11,435 nt of DNA, from assembly GCA_018700655.1 (NCBI GenBank), contig JABIUG010000124.1, positions 1-11,435 of the forward strand, read 5' to 3'. The notes beneath the pieces are model-generated. The model did not search any database and was not told the origin of the DNA. It was given only the letters and a program-made list of their open reading frames with translations. The position numbers were made by a program, and so were the translations under genes. This DNA comes from Rhodospirillaceae bacterium (lineage in GTDB: Bacteria > Pseudomonadota > Alphaproteobacteria > SP197). Positions 1 through 6,917 of the stretch are shown one piece after another; position 1 is the first letter of the stretch, and each line of letters starts with the position of its first letter.

Positions 1-806
1 ACATCGGCATCTTCGGTGTTGCGCCAGAACTGCCAATAATCGAAGACCGAGCGCATTTCGGCATTGAGCCAGACCGCGCCATCGGCGGTTTTGCCCATCT
101 TCACACCCGAAGCGGTGGTGATCAGCGGTGTCGTCAGGCCGAAAAGCTGGGCATCGGCGACGCGGCGGCCAAGCTCGACGCCGTTGACGATGTTGCCCCA
201 CTGGTCGGAGCCGCCCATCTGCAGGCAGCAGCCATAGCGCCGGTTGAGTTCGACGAAGTCGTAGCCCTGGAGGATCATGTAGTTGAATTCGAGGAACGAA
301 AGCGGCTGCTCGCGGTCGAGGCGCAGCTTCACCGAATCCATCGAGAGCATGCGGTTGACGCTGAAATGGCGGCCGACATCGCGCAGGAACGGGATGTACA
401 TCAGCTCGGAAAGCCAGTCGTCGTTGTTGACCATGACCGCATCGCTCGGGCCATCGCCGAACGTGACGTAGTTCTCGAAGCTCTTGCGGATGCTGGCCAT
501 GTTGGCGCCGATCTGCTCGTCGGTCAGCAACTGGCGCTGTTCGTCCTTGCCCGAGGGGTCGCCGACCTTGGTCGTGCCGCCGCCCATCAGAACGATCGGC
601 TTGTGCCCGGTTTGCTGCATACGCCGCAGCATCATGATCGAGACCATGTGCCCGACATGCAGGCTGGGCCCCGTGCAGTCATATCCGATATAGGCGACGA
701 TCGTCCCGTTGGCGGCTTTTTCGTCCAGGGCATCGAGATCGGTGCACTGGTGCATGAAGCCCCGGGCGACGATGTCGGCCAGGAACTGGGATCGTGGTTC
801 GGACAT
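1..806 (-). CDS. tyrS: Tyrosyl-tRNA synthetase, N-terminal 268 residues (3' end outside window)
   Basis: Class I aminoacyl-tRNA synthetase that activates tyrosine with ATP and charges tRNA-Tyr in the cytoplasm. Read on the minus strand from the ATG at 806-804, the frame stays open for 268 codons to the window edge. The HIGH signature appears as HVGH (residues 50-53), in the context YIGYDCTGPSLHVGH. The KMSKS signature appears as KMGKT (236-240). The tyrosine-site region GGSDQWGNIVNGVELGRR (198-215) is also typical of bacterial TyrS. The C-terminal anticodon-binding and S4-like parts lie beyond position 1. An in-frame GTG at 815-813 would add three residues, but neither start has a strong Shine-Dalgarno sequence and the ATG is preferred. 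It diverges from anmK across 165 bases, an arrangement I recall from other alphaproteobacteria. Confidence 0.97.
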   Translation of the reverse strand, partial: MSEPRSQFLADIVARGFMHQCTDLDALDEKAANGTIVAYIGYDCTGPSLHVGHMVSIMMLRRMQQTGHKPIVLMGGGTTKVGDPSGKDEQRQLLTDEQIGANMASIRKSFENYVTFGDGPSDAVMVNNDDWLSELMYIPFLRDVGRHFSVNRMLSMDSVKLRLDREQPLSFLEFNYMILQGYDFVELNRRYGCCLQMGGSDQWGNIVNGVELGRRVADAQLFGLTTPLITTASGVKMGKTADGAVWLNAEMRSVFDYWQFWRNTEDAD

Positions 807-857
807 GACGGTCACGCTGGTTTTCTGTTGTTGGCGAACCCCACTTTGGGGGCGCGT

Positions 858-886
858 CATTTACCACACGGGCCCGGGCGTCACAA
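858..886 (-). promoter_or_regulatory. Possible tyrS promoter in the divergent tyrS/anmK region
   Basis: On the minus strand, TTGTGA (886-881) and TAAATG (863-858) are separated by 17 bases, a permissible sigma-70 spacing. The matches to consensus are only moderate (4/6 and 3/6). A small 5-bp hairpin (839-851) would lie in the tyrS leader. On the plus strand, TACAAT (941-946) could be a -10 for anmK, but no -35 stands at the right distance. Confidence 0.25.
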
Positions 887-887
887 C

Positions 888-905
888 GCGAGGGGGTGCC
901 CTCGC
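888..905. repeat. Short inverted repeat in the tyrS/anmK intergenic region
   Basis: Seven-base perfect arms GCGAGGG (888-894) and CCCTCGC (899-905) enclose four bases. It lies between the two divergent starts and could be a small hairpin or operator. No T run follows, so it is not an intrinsic terminator. Functional meaning is unknown. Confidence 0.35.
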
Positions 906-971
906 TGACATTCAGCGGTGCCGCGGCGTGCGACTGCGGCTACAATCTCGGCTGATCAATCGACGGGACCG

Positions 972-2045
972 ATGATGGCGCAAATGCTCAGGGCGATCGG
1001 ACTGATGAGCGGAACATCGCTCGATGGTGTCGATGCGGCATTGCTGGCGACCGACGGCGATACGGTCGAGCGAACGGGACACGCCCTCACATTGCCGTAC
1101 GACGACACGACGCGCGACGCCCTGAGAGGCTGTTTCGGCGGTGCCGGTGACGTGCCGCTGGCAACACGCCTTTTGACCGAGAAACACGCCGAGGCTGTTT
1201 CCGCGCTGCTTTCCATGGCGGATGTTGCCGCCGGCGATGTCGATGTCATCGGGTTCCATGGCCAGACCATCGTGCACCGCCCGGCCGAGGGGCTGACCTG
1301 GCAGATTGGTGACGGCGCACGCCTGGCCGCAATGGCCGGCATCGATGTCGTCTGTGGCTTTCGCAGCCGCGACATGGCCGCAGGCGGGGAGGGGGCTCCT
1401 CTGGCGCCGCTCTATCATGCCGCGCTGGTGCGCGGGATTGATGAAAGCCCGATCGCGGTGCTCAACATCGGCGGGGTTGCCAATGTCACCTGGATCGATG
1501 GCTCCAGGATCATCGCCTTTGATACCGGCCCGGGAGGAGCGCTGCTTGATGACTGGGTTGCGCACCGCACCGGCGATCGGTTCGACCAGGATGGAGCGCT
1601 TGCCGCGACAGGGCGGGTGCACGACAAACGGGTCGAGGCGATCCTGCTGGACGAACCCTATTTCCGGCGTGATCCGCCCAAGTCGCTCGATCGTGATGCC
1701 TTCCGGGTCGATCTCTCGAACCTTTCAACCCCGGACGGTGCGGCAACGCTGGTTGCCCTGACCGCCGAGGCCGTGAGCCACGCACGCGGCCATATGCCCG
1801 CCGATCCCGCGTGCTGGATCGTGTGCGGTGGCGGCCGCCACAACGACGCTGTCATGGCGGCGTTGCGCGAACGGCTGGGGTCACCGGTGAAGCCGGCCGA
1901 AGAGGTCGGGTGGGACGGCGATAGCCTGGAGGCCGAGGCTTTCGCCTATCTCGCCGTGCGTTCCCTTCACGGTATGCCGCTCAGTCTGCCGACAACGACG
2001 GGCTGCCGCGAGGCGGTCACCGGTGGGGCATTGCACCGGGCCTAG
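972..2045 (+). CDS. anmK: Anhydro-N-acetylmuramic acid kinase
   Basis: Cytoplasmic kinase that opens the 1,6-anhydro ring of anhMurNAc released from peptidoglycan and phosphorylates it to MurNAc-6-phosphate, a step of cell-wall recycling. The N-terminal signature GLMSGTSLDGVD (residues 10-21 from this start) is diagnostic of AnmK. Further family blocks are GFHGQT, LNIGGVANVTWI, FDTGPGGALLDDW, PPKSLDRD, CGGGRHN and a C-terminal DSLEAEAFAYLAVR. The 357-residue length is usual for the family. The frame opens at 918, but residues before the ATG at 972 do not look like AnmK. ATGs at 975 and 984 are also possible; a GGGA at 965-968 suits 975 by spacing. The stop TAG (2043-2045) overlaps the stop of the convergent hydrolase. 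Confidence 0.95.
   Translation: MMAQMLRAIGLMSGTSLDGVDAALLATDGDTVERTGHALTLPYDDTTRDALRGCFGGAGDVPLATRLLTEKHAEAVSALLSMADVAAGDVDVIGFHGQTIVHRPAEGLTWQIGDGARLAAMAGIDVVCGFRSRDMAAGGEGAPLAPLYHAALVRGIDESPIAVLNIGGVANVTWIDGSRIIAFDTGPGGALLDDWVAHRTGDRFDQDGALAATGRVHDKRVEAILLDEPYFRRDPPKSLDRDAFRVDLSNLSTPDGAATLVALTAEAVSHARGHMPADPACWIVCGGGRHNDAVMAALRERLGSPVKPAEEVGWDGDSLEAEAFAYLAVRSLHGMPLSLPTTTGCREAVTGGALHRA
2042..2045. other. Shared CTAG stop overlap between anmK and the hydrolase
   Basis: The palindrome CTAG gives the TAG stop of anmK on the plus strand (2043-2045) and the TAG stop of the hydrolase on the minus strand (2044-2042). Convergent genes therefore end within four shared bases, with no room for a separate terminator between them. 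Confidence 0.95.
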
Positions 2046-2680
2046 TCGGCGATCCCATCGGAGATGTAATCGGTGACATGGCTTTGAAGCAGGGCCATAT
2101 CGATTTCGAATAAGTGACCTGCGCCATCGATCATCTCGAGCCTGACGTCGCGCCCCTGAGCCTGAAGCTGTTCTGCAAGGCCCACGACCGAGTCGGCGGG
2201 CACGATGTCGTCGGCGCTGCCCTGGACGATCAGGCCGTCGCAGGGGCAGGGGTCGAAGAACGACCAGTCGTATTCCATCGCTCCAGGCGCGACCAGAACG
2301 AAGCCTTTTATGCCGGGGTGTTGCATCAGGGTTTTCGAGGCGATCCAGGCGCCGAACGAAAAGCCAGCCAGCCAGACAGGGCCGTGATCGGGATTGTTGG
2401 CCGTGATCCAGTCAAGTGCTGCCATGGCGTCGCCGGTTTCACCGTCGCCGCCGTCATGGACACCTTCGCTGCGACCGACACCACGGAAGTTGAAACGCAG
2501 GACGGTAAAGCCCAGTTCCGAAAAGCAGCGGAACAGGGTGTAGGTGACCTTGTTGTTCATCGCACCGCCATGGAGCGGATGGGGATGGAGCACCACCGCA
2601 ACAGGTGCAGCGGCTGCCTTGCTTTCCTGGTAACGCGCCTCCAGCCGCCCGGCCGGGCCATCGATCAACACTTCCGGCAT
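2042..2680 (-). CDS. Alpha/beta hydrolase of the COG2945 type
   Basis: A 212-residue single-domain alpha/beta hydrolase; substrate unknown. Visible family features are the oxyanion-side loop HPHPLHGGAMNNKV (residues 32-45), the block FNFRGVGRSEG (64-74), the nucleophile elbow GFSFGA with Ser108, the acid in GSADDIVP (Asp157 or Asp158) and His189 in GAGHLF. No signal peptide or membrane segment is seen, so it should be cytoplasmic. On the coding strand an AGAGG lies eight bases before the ATG, supporting the start. That site sits in a small palindrome (2682-2696, 7-base arms). The gene diverges from the cysE-iscR block and converges on anmK with a 4-base overlap. I recall this hydrolase type beside iscR in related bacteria, but its role there is unclear. 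Confidence 0.9.
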   Translation of the reverse strand: MPEVLIDGPAGRLEARYQESKAAAAPVAVVLHPHPLHGGAMNNKVTYTLFRCFSELGFTVLRFNFRGVGRSEGVHDGGDGETGDAMAALDWITANNPDHGPVWLAGFSFGAWIASKTLMQHPGIKGFVLVAPGAMEYDWSFFDPCPCDGLIVQGSADDIVPADSVVGLAEQLQAQGRDVRLEMIDGAGHLFEIDMALLQSHVTDYISDGIAD

Positions 2681-2740
2681 GAAAAGAGCCTCTTTTGGAG
2701 GTCTCTGTGTAGCCTGATTGTGAAACTTGCGGGAGAGGAA

Positions 2741-2765
2741 ATACTTGATTCACGGAGTCAGGCTT
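2741..2765 (+). promoter_or_regulatory. Putative IscR type 1 operator
   Basis: The 25 bases at 2741-2765 were compared by eye with the remembered E. coli IscR type 1 consensus (ATASYTGACT-RNNNW-AGTCRRSTAT). They agree at 17 of the 22 defined positions. The left half is ATACTTGATT (2741-2750) and the right half AGTCAGGCTT (2756-2765), with 5 bases between, as in the consensus. IscR is encoded two genes downstream, so the site suggests autoregulation of the whole cysE-iscR-desulfurase-fdx block. A further CCTGATT half-site lies at 2713-2719. The consensus comes from E. coli, so transfer to this organism is inference. Confidence 0.6.
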
Positions 2766-2773
2766 TCTATGTC
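2745..2773 (+). promoter_or_regulatory. Possible promoter of the cysE-iscR block, overlapping the IscR site
   Basis: TTGATT (2745-2750) and TATGTC (2768-2773) are 17 bases apart. The -35 match is good but the -10 is weak (3/6). If real, IscR bound at 2741-2765 would cover the -35 and spacer and repress. Transcription would then start inside the first palindrome (from 2774). Confidence 0.3.
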
Positions 2774-2836
2774 TAGAGCAGGTCGTGCGTTGTCTGTATC
2801 GACTTTGATCCAGACAACGTGCGTGAATCTGCTCTA
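2774..2836. repeat. Interspersed palindromic element E1 (pair A, left member)
   Basis: A 63-base imperfect palindrome bounded by TAGAGC (2774-2779) and GCTCTA (2831-2836). Inside the ends are a 4-base flank on the left (2780-2783) and a 7-base flank, TGAATCT, on the right (2824-2830). The central 40 bases (2784-2823) form a stem of about 19 positions with 15 paired, including GTTGTCTG against CAGACAAC. No T run follows, so it is not a classical terminator. Confidence 0.85.
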
Positions 2837-2848
2837 GCTTGATTAATG

Positions 2849-2912
2849 CAGAGCGGATTCACGCGGTTTGGTGGAAGCACGAAGTGATTCAGCCCAACCG
2901 CGATCCGCTCTA
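2849..2912. repeat. Interspersed palindromic element E2 (pair A, right member)
   Basis: A 64-base imperfect palindrome beginning CAGAGC (2849-2854, one base off TAGAGC) and ending GCTCTA (2907-2912). It mirrors E1: the 7-base flank GGATTCA (2855-2861) is on the left and the 4-base flank ATCC (2903-2906) on the right. The 41-base core (2862-2902) has 19-base arms with 15 matches and a GAA loop. The pairing core is CGCGGTT against AACCGCG. It starts exactly 12 bases after E1. Confidence 0.85.
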
Positions 2913-2981
2913 GGCAGTCCGTTCTCGCGTGCACCGCCGCCCGTGTCTCGGGCATTGGGTCAATCTATCAAGGGCAGCAAC

Positions 2982-3713
2982 ATGTTCAGATCCATCGGAA
3001 ACGAGATCAGTGCGGTGTTTGGCCGCGATCCCGCCGTACGTTCAAGGCTGGAAGTGGCACTGTGTTACCCCGGATTTCACGCCATTCTGTTCTACCGGGC
3101 CAGCAACTGGCTGTGGCGGCGCAACTGGAAGCTTCTGGGACGTTTTGTCTCTCATTTGGGCCGTTTTTTCAGCGGAATCGAGATTCATCCCGGCGCGACG
3201 ATCGGCAAGGAGTTCTTTATCGACCATGGCATGGGCGTCGTGATCGGCGAGACCGCGGATGTCGGCAACCATGTCACGCTCTATCATGGCGTCACCCTGG
3301 GCGGCACGACCTGGAACAAGGGCAAGCGCCACCCCACCCTGGGCGACAATGTCGTGGTTGGCGCCGGTGCAAAGATTCTGGGGCCTGTCACGATAGGTGA
3401 GGGAGCGGCCGTGGGTTCGAACGCCGTCGTCGTGAAGGATGTTCCCCCCGGTGCCACCGTGGTCGGCATCCCCGCCCGTGTAGTCGGTCGCGCGCAGCCC
3501 AGCCATGACGACTCCCACTTTGCCGCCTATGGCGCCACCACACCCGATATGCCTGACCCCGTGAGCAAGGCGATCAACGGTCTGCTCGAACACATCGCCA
3601 AGCTCGACACGCGGCTTGCCGAACTGGAAAGCAGCGATCCCGAGGCGAGCGACAGCGCCGCGCCGGTCAACGACGACCATGCCGACCAGGCCGACAAACG
3701 CGCGGACTGCTGA
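2982..3713 (+). CDS. cysE: Serine O-acetyltransferase, short EpsC type
   Basis: Transfers acetyl from acetyl-CoA to L-serine to give O-acetylserine, the carbon skeleton for cysteine synthesis. The 243-residue protein has a short helical N-terminus (1-65), then a left-handed beta-helix of hexapeptide repeats (about 66-170). Active-site landmarks are IEIHPGATIG with Glu67 where E. coli has Asp143, IDHGMGVVIGETA with His82 matching E. coli His158, and KRHPT with His117 matching His193. A charged tail (about 171-243) rich in Asp and Ala contains a likely helix (LLEHIAKLDTRLAELES). The start is the ATG at 2982, preceded by AAGGG (2970-2974) at 7 bases. The open frame runs back to 2868 into palindrome E2, but those residues look non-coding. 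iscR follows after 14 bases, probably in the same operon. Confidence 0.94.
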   Translation: MFRSIGNEISAVFGRDPAVRSRLEVALCYPGFHAILFYRASNWLWRRNWKLLGRFVSHLGRFFSGIEIHPGATIGKEFFIDHGMGVVIGETADVGNHVTLYHGVTLGGTTWNKGKRHPTLGDNVVVGAGAKILGPVTIGEGAAVGSNAVVVKDVPPGATVVGIPARVVGRAQPSHDDSHFAAYGATTPDMPDPVSKAINGLLEHIAKLDTRLAELESSDPEASDSAAPVNDDHADQADKRADC

Positions 3714-3727
3714 CCGGGAGTGGCACG

Positions 3728-4180
3728 ATGAAGCTGGGATCGAAAGGGCGCTACGCGGTGATGGCCATGGTCGATCTCGGCGTTCACGGGGCTGACCGCA
3801 CGGTCTCGCTTGCCGAGATCGCATTGCGCCAAGAAATCTCGCTCTCGTATCTTGAACAGTTGTTTGCCCGCCTGCGCCGCCAGGGTCTGGTCTCGAGCGT
3901 GCGTGGACCGGGCGGCGGCTACCGGCTGGCCCGCTCGGGTGGCGAAATCTCGATCCTGCAGATCGTCGAGGCGGTCGATGAGAGCATGCGTGTGACGCGG
4001 TGCAAGGATGATGCAGTCGAGGATGAGGGTTGCATGAAGGATCGCAGCCGCTGCCTGACCCATGACCTCTGGTCTGACCTGGGCAACCATATCCGCAGTT
4101 TCCTCGCTGACGTCACCCTGGAGGATGTTTGCGAGCGTCGTTTGTGTCCGGCCAGGGCGCAGCTTCTGGCTGCGGAATAG
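3728..4180 (+). CDS. iscR: Rrf2-family Fe-S cluster regulator IscR
   Basis: Transcription factor that senses Fe-S cluster status, usually repressing its own operon when it carries a [2Fe-2S] cluster. The 150-residue protein opens with the Rrf2 winged helix (MKLGSKGRYAVMAMVDL, ISLSYLEQLFARLRRQGLV, SVRGPGGGYRLAR). Likely ligands are Cys92, Cys102, Cys109 and His112. E. coli IscR uses Cys92, Cys98, Cys104 and His107, so the residues are present but more widely spaced. This separates it from regulators that have lost the cluster cysteines. A clear GGGAG (3716-3720) lies 7 bases before the ATG. It is followed by a desulfurase after 13 bases. The candidate operator at 2741-2765 suggests autoregulation through cysE. 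Confidence 0.94.
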   Translation: MKLGSKGRYAVMAMVDLGVHGADRTVSLAEIALRQEISLSYLEQLFARLRRQGLVSSVRGPGGGYRLARSGGEISILQIVEAVDESMRVTRCKDDAVEDEGCMKDRSRCLTHDLWSDLGNHIRSFLADVTLEDVCERRLCPARAQLLAAE

Positions 4181-4193
4181 AACCGGGCCTTCG

Positions 4194-5291
4194 GTGAGCG
4201 TTTACCTCGACCACAACGCCACGTCGCCGGTGCGCCCTGTTGCCCGGGACGCTGCGATGGAGGCGATCGCGCGTGGCGGCAATCCGTCCTCGGTCCATCG
4301 CGACGGGCGTCGTGCGCGGGCCCTGCTGGATGATGCCCGTGAGGCAGTCGCAGGGCTGGTTGGAGCAAGGCCGCGCCAGATCGTGTTTACCTCGGGTGGT
4401 ACGGAAGCAAACAATCTGGCGCTGCGTGGCTGTGGCCGCGCACGCTTACTGGTGTCAGCAGTTGAACACCCCTCCGTGCTTCAGGTCCGTGATGACGGTG
4501 TCACCATCCCCGTCGATGCCGATGGTTGCCTCGATCTGGTAGCACTGGAACGCCTGCTGGCAGAAACGGATGAGCCGGCCCTGGTTTCGGTCATGGCTGC
4601 CAACAACGAAACCGGCGTCATCCAGCCGATCGCGGAGGTGATCGAACTTGCTCACCGCCATGGTGCGCTGGTTCACAGCGACGCGGTTCAGGCTGCTGGC
4701 AAGATCACCGGCGCTTGGGCAGAGGCGGATCTGGTGACACTTTCAGCACATAAGTTCGGTGGATTGCAGGGTGCGGGCGCTCTGGTCGTCGGCAATGGCG
4801 GCGCGATCACGGCGCAGGCACGTGGTGGCGGCCAGGAGCTGGGCTACCGTGCCGGGACCGAAGCGTTGCCCGCCATCGCGGCCTTCGGCGCGGCGGCACG
4901 GGAAGTCGGCGGCGACGATGTCGAACAACTCGGGCTTTGGCGCGATACGCTCGAAGACAGCATGAAACTGGCTGTTCCGGGCGCAGAAGTGCTTGGCGGC
5001 AAGGCAGGGCGTCTGCCCAACACGCTTGCCCTTGCACATCCCGCAATCGATGCCGAGACCATGGTCATGAGCTTTGATCTGCAGGGTATTTCGATCAGTG
5101 CGGGCTCGGCCTGTTCTTCGGGGAAAATGGCGGCCTCGCATGTTGCGCAAGCGATGGGCAGGAGCGATCTTGCGCGCCGTGCCGTGCGTTTGAGCCTTGG
5201 CTGGTCGACGACCAGGGCCGATTGTGAGCGTGCCGCAGAAGTCTGGTCGATCGTACATGCCCGCCACGCCAACACTTCGCACGCTGCCTGA
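4194..5291 (+). CDS. NifS/IscS-type cysteine desulfurase (first paralog)
   Basis: PLP enzyme that removes sulfur from L-cysteine as an enzyme-bound persulfide, leaving alanine. The 365-residue protein shows YLDHNAT (4-10), FTSGGTEANNLAL (65-77), His92 in VEHPS, ANNETGVIQPI, HSDAVQ with Asp163, the PLP lysine Lys187 in SAHKFGG, and the catalytic loop SAGSACSSGK with Cys307. The GTG at 4194 is chosen because family similarity begins there. The open frame reaches back to 4062, but that part overlaps iscR and resembles nothing in the family. It sits between iscR and iscS, with gaps of 13 and 7 bases, suggesting translational coupling. It is more divergent than the second copy, so it may serve a separate sulfur acceptor such as MnmA (inference, by analogy with Bacillus YrvO). 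Confidence 0.92.
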   Translation: MSVYLDHNATSPVRPVARDAAMEAIARGGNPSSVHRDGRRARALLDDAREAVAGLVGARPRQIVFTSGGTEANNLALRGCGRARLLVSAVEHPSVLQVRDDGVTIPVDADGCLDLVALERLLAETDEPALVSVMAANNETGVIQPIAEVIELAHRHGALVHSDAVQAAGKITGAWAEADLVTLSAHKFGGLQGAGALVVGNGGAITAQARGGGQELGYRAGTEALPAIAAFGAAAREVGGDDVEQLGLWRDTLEDSMKLAVPGAEVLGGKAGRLPNTLALAHPAIDAETMVMSFDLQGISISAGSACSSGKMAASHVAQAMGRSDLARRAVRLSLGWSTTRADCERAAEVWSIVHARHANTSHAA

Positions 5292-5298
5292 TCGCGCC

Positions 5299-6483
5299 AT
5301 GACAAGAGCCAACATCAAGACCCCGGTCTATCTCGACTATCACGCCTCGACCCCGGTCGATCCACGGGTAATGGACGCGATGCTGCCGTGGTTCACAGAA
5401 AAGTTCGGCAATCCACATTCGACCGGTCATGGCTTTGGCCGCGAGGCGGCGGAAGCCATCGAAATAGCGCGTGGGCAGGTGGCATCCCTGATTGGTGCCG
5501 ATCCGCGCGAGATCATCTTTACCTCCGGCGCGACCGAATCGAACAACCTCGCGATCAAGGGGGCTGCCCGCTTCGAACGCAAACATCGCGATCGGCGCAA
5601 CAAGATCGTCTCGCTGGTCAGCGAGCACAAATGTGTCATCGAAAGCGTCAAGGATATGGCTCAGGAGGGTTTCGAGACCGTGATGCTGCCGGTTCTTTCC
5701 AGCGGCAAGGTCGATCTGGCCGAGCTTGACCGGGCCGTCGACGACAACACGTTGCTGGTTTCCATCATGACCGCCAACAACGAAATCGGCGTCGTGCAGC
5801 CGGTTGAGGAAATCGGCGCGATGACGCGTGAGCGCGGCGTCCTGTTTCACAGTGACGGCGCCCAGGCGGTTGCCAAGATCCCGGTTGATGTCGAAAGGGC
5901 CAAACTCGATCTGCTCAGCATCTCGGGCCACAAGATCTACGGCCCCAAGGGCATCGGCGTGCTTTACGTGCGCCGCCGGCCGCGCACACGGGTTGAACCG
6001 CTGTTTTCGGGCGGAGGGCAGGAACGCACGATACGGTCGGGTACGTTGCCCACACCGCTGGTCATCGGGCTGGGTGAAGCCTGTGCCATGGCCCAGGAGT
6101 ACCTTGCTGAAGAAGCAGGCACCATGCGGATCCTGCGGGACCGGTTGCTCAAAGGTGTCCACGAGCGGATTGCCGGTGTGGCATTGAACGGCGACGAAGA
6201 AGACCGTCTTCCGGGCAATATCAGTATGCGGTTTTCTGGTGTAGATGCGCTGCAAATGATTGAAATTGCACCCGATTTGGCCTTCTCGACCGGTTCTGCC
6301 TGTACCTCCGACGTGGTCGAGCCATCGCATGTCCTGCGTGCCATCGGGCTCAGCGATGAAGAGGCGGGATCATCGATCCGGATCGGGCTGGGCCGCTTTA
6401 CCACGGCCGATGAAGTTGATTTTGCGGTCGACTATCTGGCCGAGGCGATTGGCCGATGCCGGGCCAACGGATCGGCCGCCTGA
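5299..6483 (+). CDS. iscS: Cysteine desulfurase IscS (second paralog)
   Basis: PLP-dependent desulfurase supplying persulfide sulfur for Fe-S clusters and tRNA thiolation. The 394-residue protein closely follows the IscS pattern: YLDYHASTPVDPRV (11-24), FGNPHS, FTSGATESNNLAIKG (74-88), His110 in SEHK, TANNEIGVVQP, HSDGAQ, the PLP lysine Lys212 in SGHKIYGPKG, RSGTLPTPL, and the mobile catalytic loop STGSACTSDVVEPSHVLRAIGL with Cys335. The ATG at 5299 follows the upstream stop by 7 bases and has no clear Shine-Dalgarno sequence, so coupling is likely. An ATG at 5257 would overlap the preceding gene and is less attractive. No iscU follows, unlike the canonical isc operon; the next gene is fdx after 84 bases. 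Confidence 0.95.
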   Translation: MTRANIKTPVYLDYHASTPVDPRVMDAMLPWFTEKFGNPHSTGHGFGREAAEAIEIARGQVASLIGADPREIIFTSGATESNNLAIKGAARFERKHRDRRNKIVSLVSEHKCVIESVKDMAQEGFETVMLPVLSSGKVDLAELDRAVDDNTLLVSIMTANNEIGVVQPVEEIGAMTRERGVLFHSDGAQAVAKIPVDVERAKLDLLSISGHKIYGPKGIGVLYVRRRPRTRVEPLFSGGGQERTIRSGTLPTPLVIGLGEACAMAQEYLAEEAGTMRILRDRLLKGVHERIAGVALNGDEEDRLPGNISMRFSGVDALQMIEIAPDLAFSTGSACTSDVVEPSHVLRAIGLSDEEAGSSIRIGLGRFTTADEVDFAVDYLAEAIGRCRANGSAA

Positions 6484-6567
6484 GGATGACTGACAACATA
6501 TGGCGAGGTGCAGGTGGACGCGGGGTCCTGATTCTGCTTAAAAGCGCGCCCTGATCGGGAGCGTTCC

Positions 6568-6900
6568 ATGCCAAAGGTTACCTTTATCGTGAGAGACGGA
6601 AGCCGTGTCGAAATCGACGCGCCGGACGGCCTCTCCCTGCTCGAAATTGCACGCCAGAACGACATCGATATCGAGGGGGCCTGCGAGGGTTCGCTGGCAT
6701 GTTCGACCTGTCATGTGATCGTCGATGGCGATGACTTTGAACGGCTCGAAGAGCCGACCGAGGACGAGGAGGACATGCTTGATCTGGCCTTTGGCCTGAC
6801 CCGCACCTCCAGGCTGGGTTGTCAGATCATCCTGAACGAGGAACTTGACGGCATCACCGTCACGCTGCCCCAGGAAACCCACAACATGTTGAACGACTAG
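6568..6900 (+). CDS. fdx: [2Fe-2S] ferredoxin, adrenodoxin/Fdx type
   Basis: Small electron carrier, probably delivering electrons for Fe-S cluster assembly. The 110-residue protein has the adrenodoxin-type ligand pattern Cys39-X5-Cys45-X2-Cys48 (CEGSLACSTCHVIV) and Cys85 in SRLGCQI. The acidic stretch EEPTEDEEDMLD (61-72) is the usual partner-docking helix. GGGAG (6557-6561) lies 6 bases before the ATG. In canonical isc operons fdx follows hscA; here it follows iscS directly, after 84 bases with no supportable gene. It is probably cotranscribed with the upstream block. Confidence 0.95.
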   Translation: MPKVTFIVRDGSRVEIDAPDGLSLLEIARQNDIDIEGACEGSLACSTCHVIVDGDDFERLEEPTEDEEDMLDLAFGLTRTSRLGCQIILNEELDGITVTLPQETHNMLND

Positions 6901-6917
6901 AGCCCGGGCGATCGGTC

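Noticed and set aside
5095..6330. 411-codon open frame on the minus strand opposite iscS
   Set aside because: It lies wholly antisense to well-supported desulfurase genes and its product has no recognisable motif; long antisense frames are common in GC-rich coding DNA.
6486..6554. 22-codon open frame between iscS and fdx, starting at the ATG two bases after the iscS stop
   Set aside because: The peptide (MTDNIWRGAGG and onward) matches nothing known, and a frame this short is expected by chance. It could at most be a remnant of a lost gene.
6898..6903. TAGAGC after fdx as a further palindromic element
   Set aside because: It is only the fdx stop codon followed by AGC; no matching GCTCTA or stem follows at the right distance.
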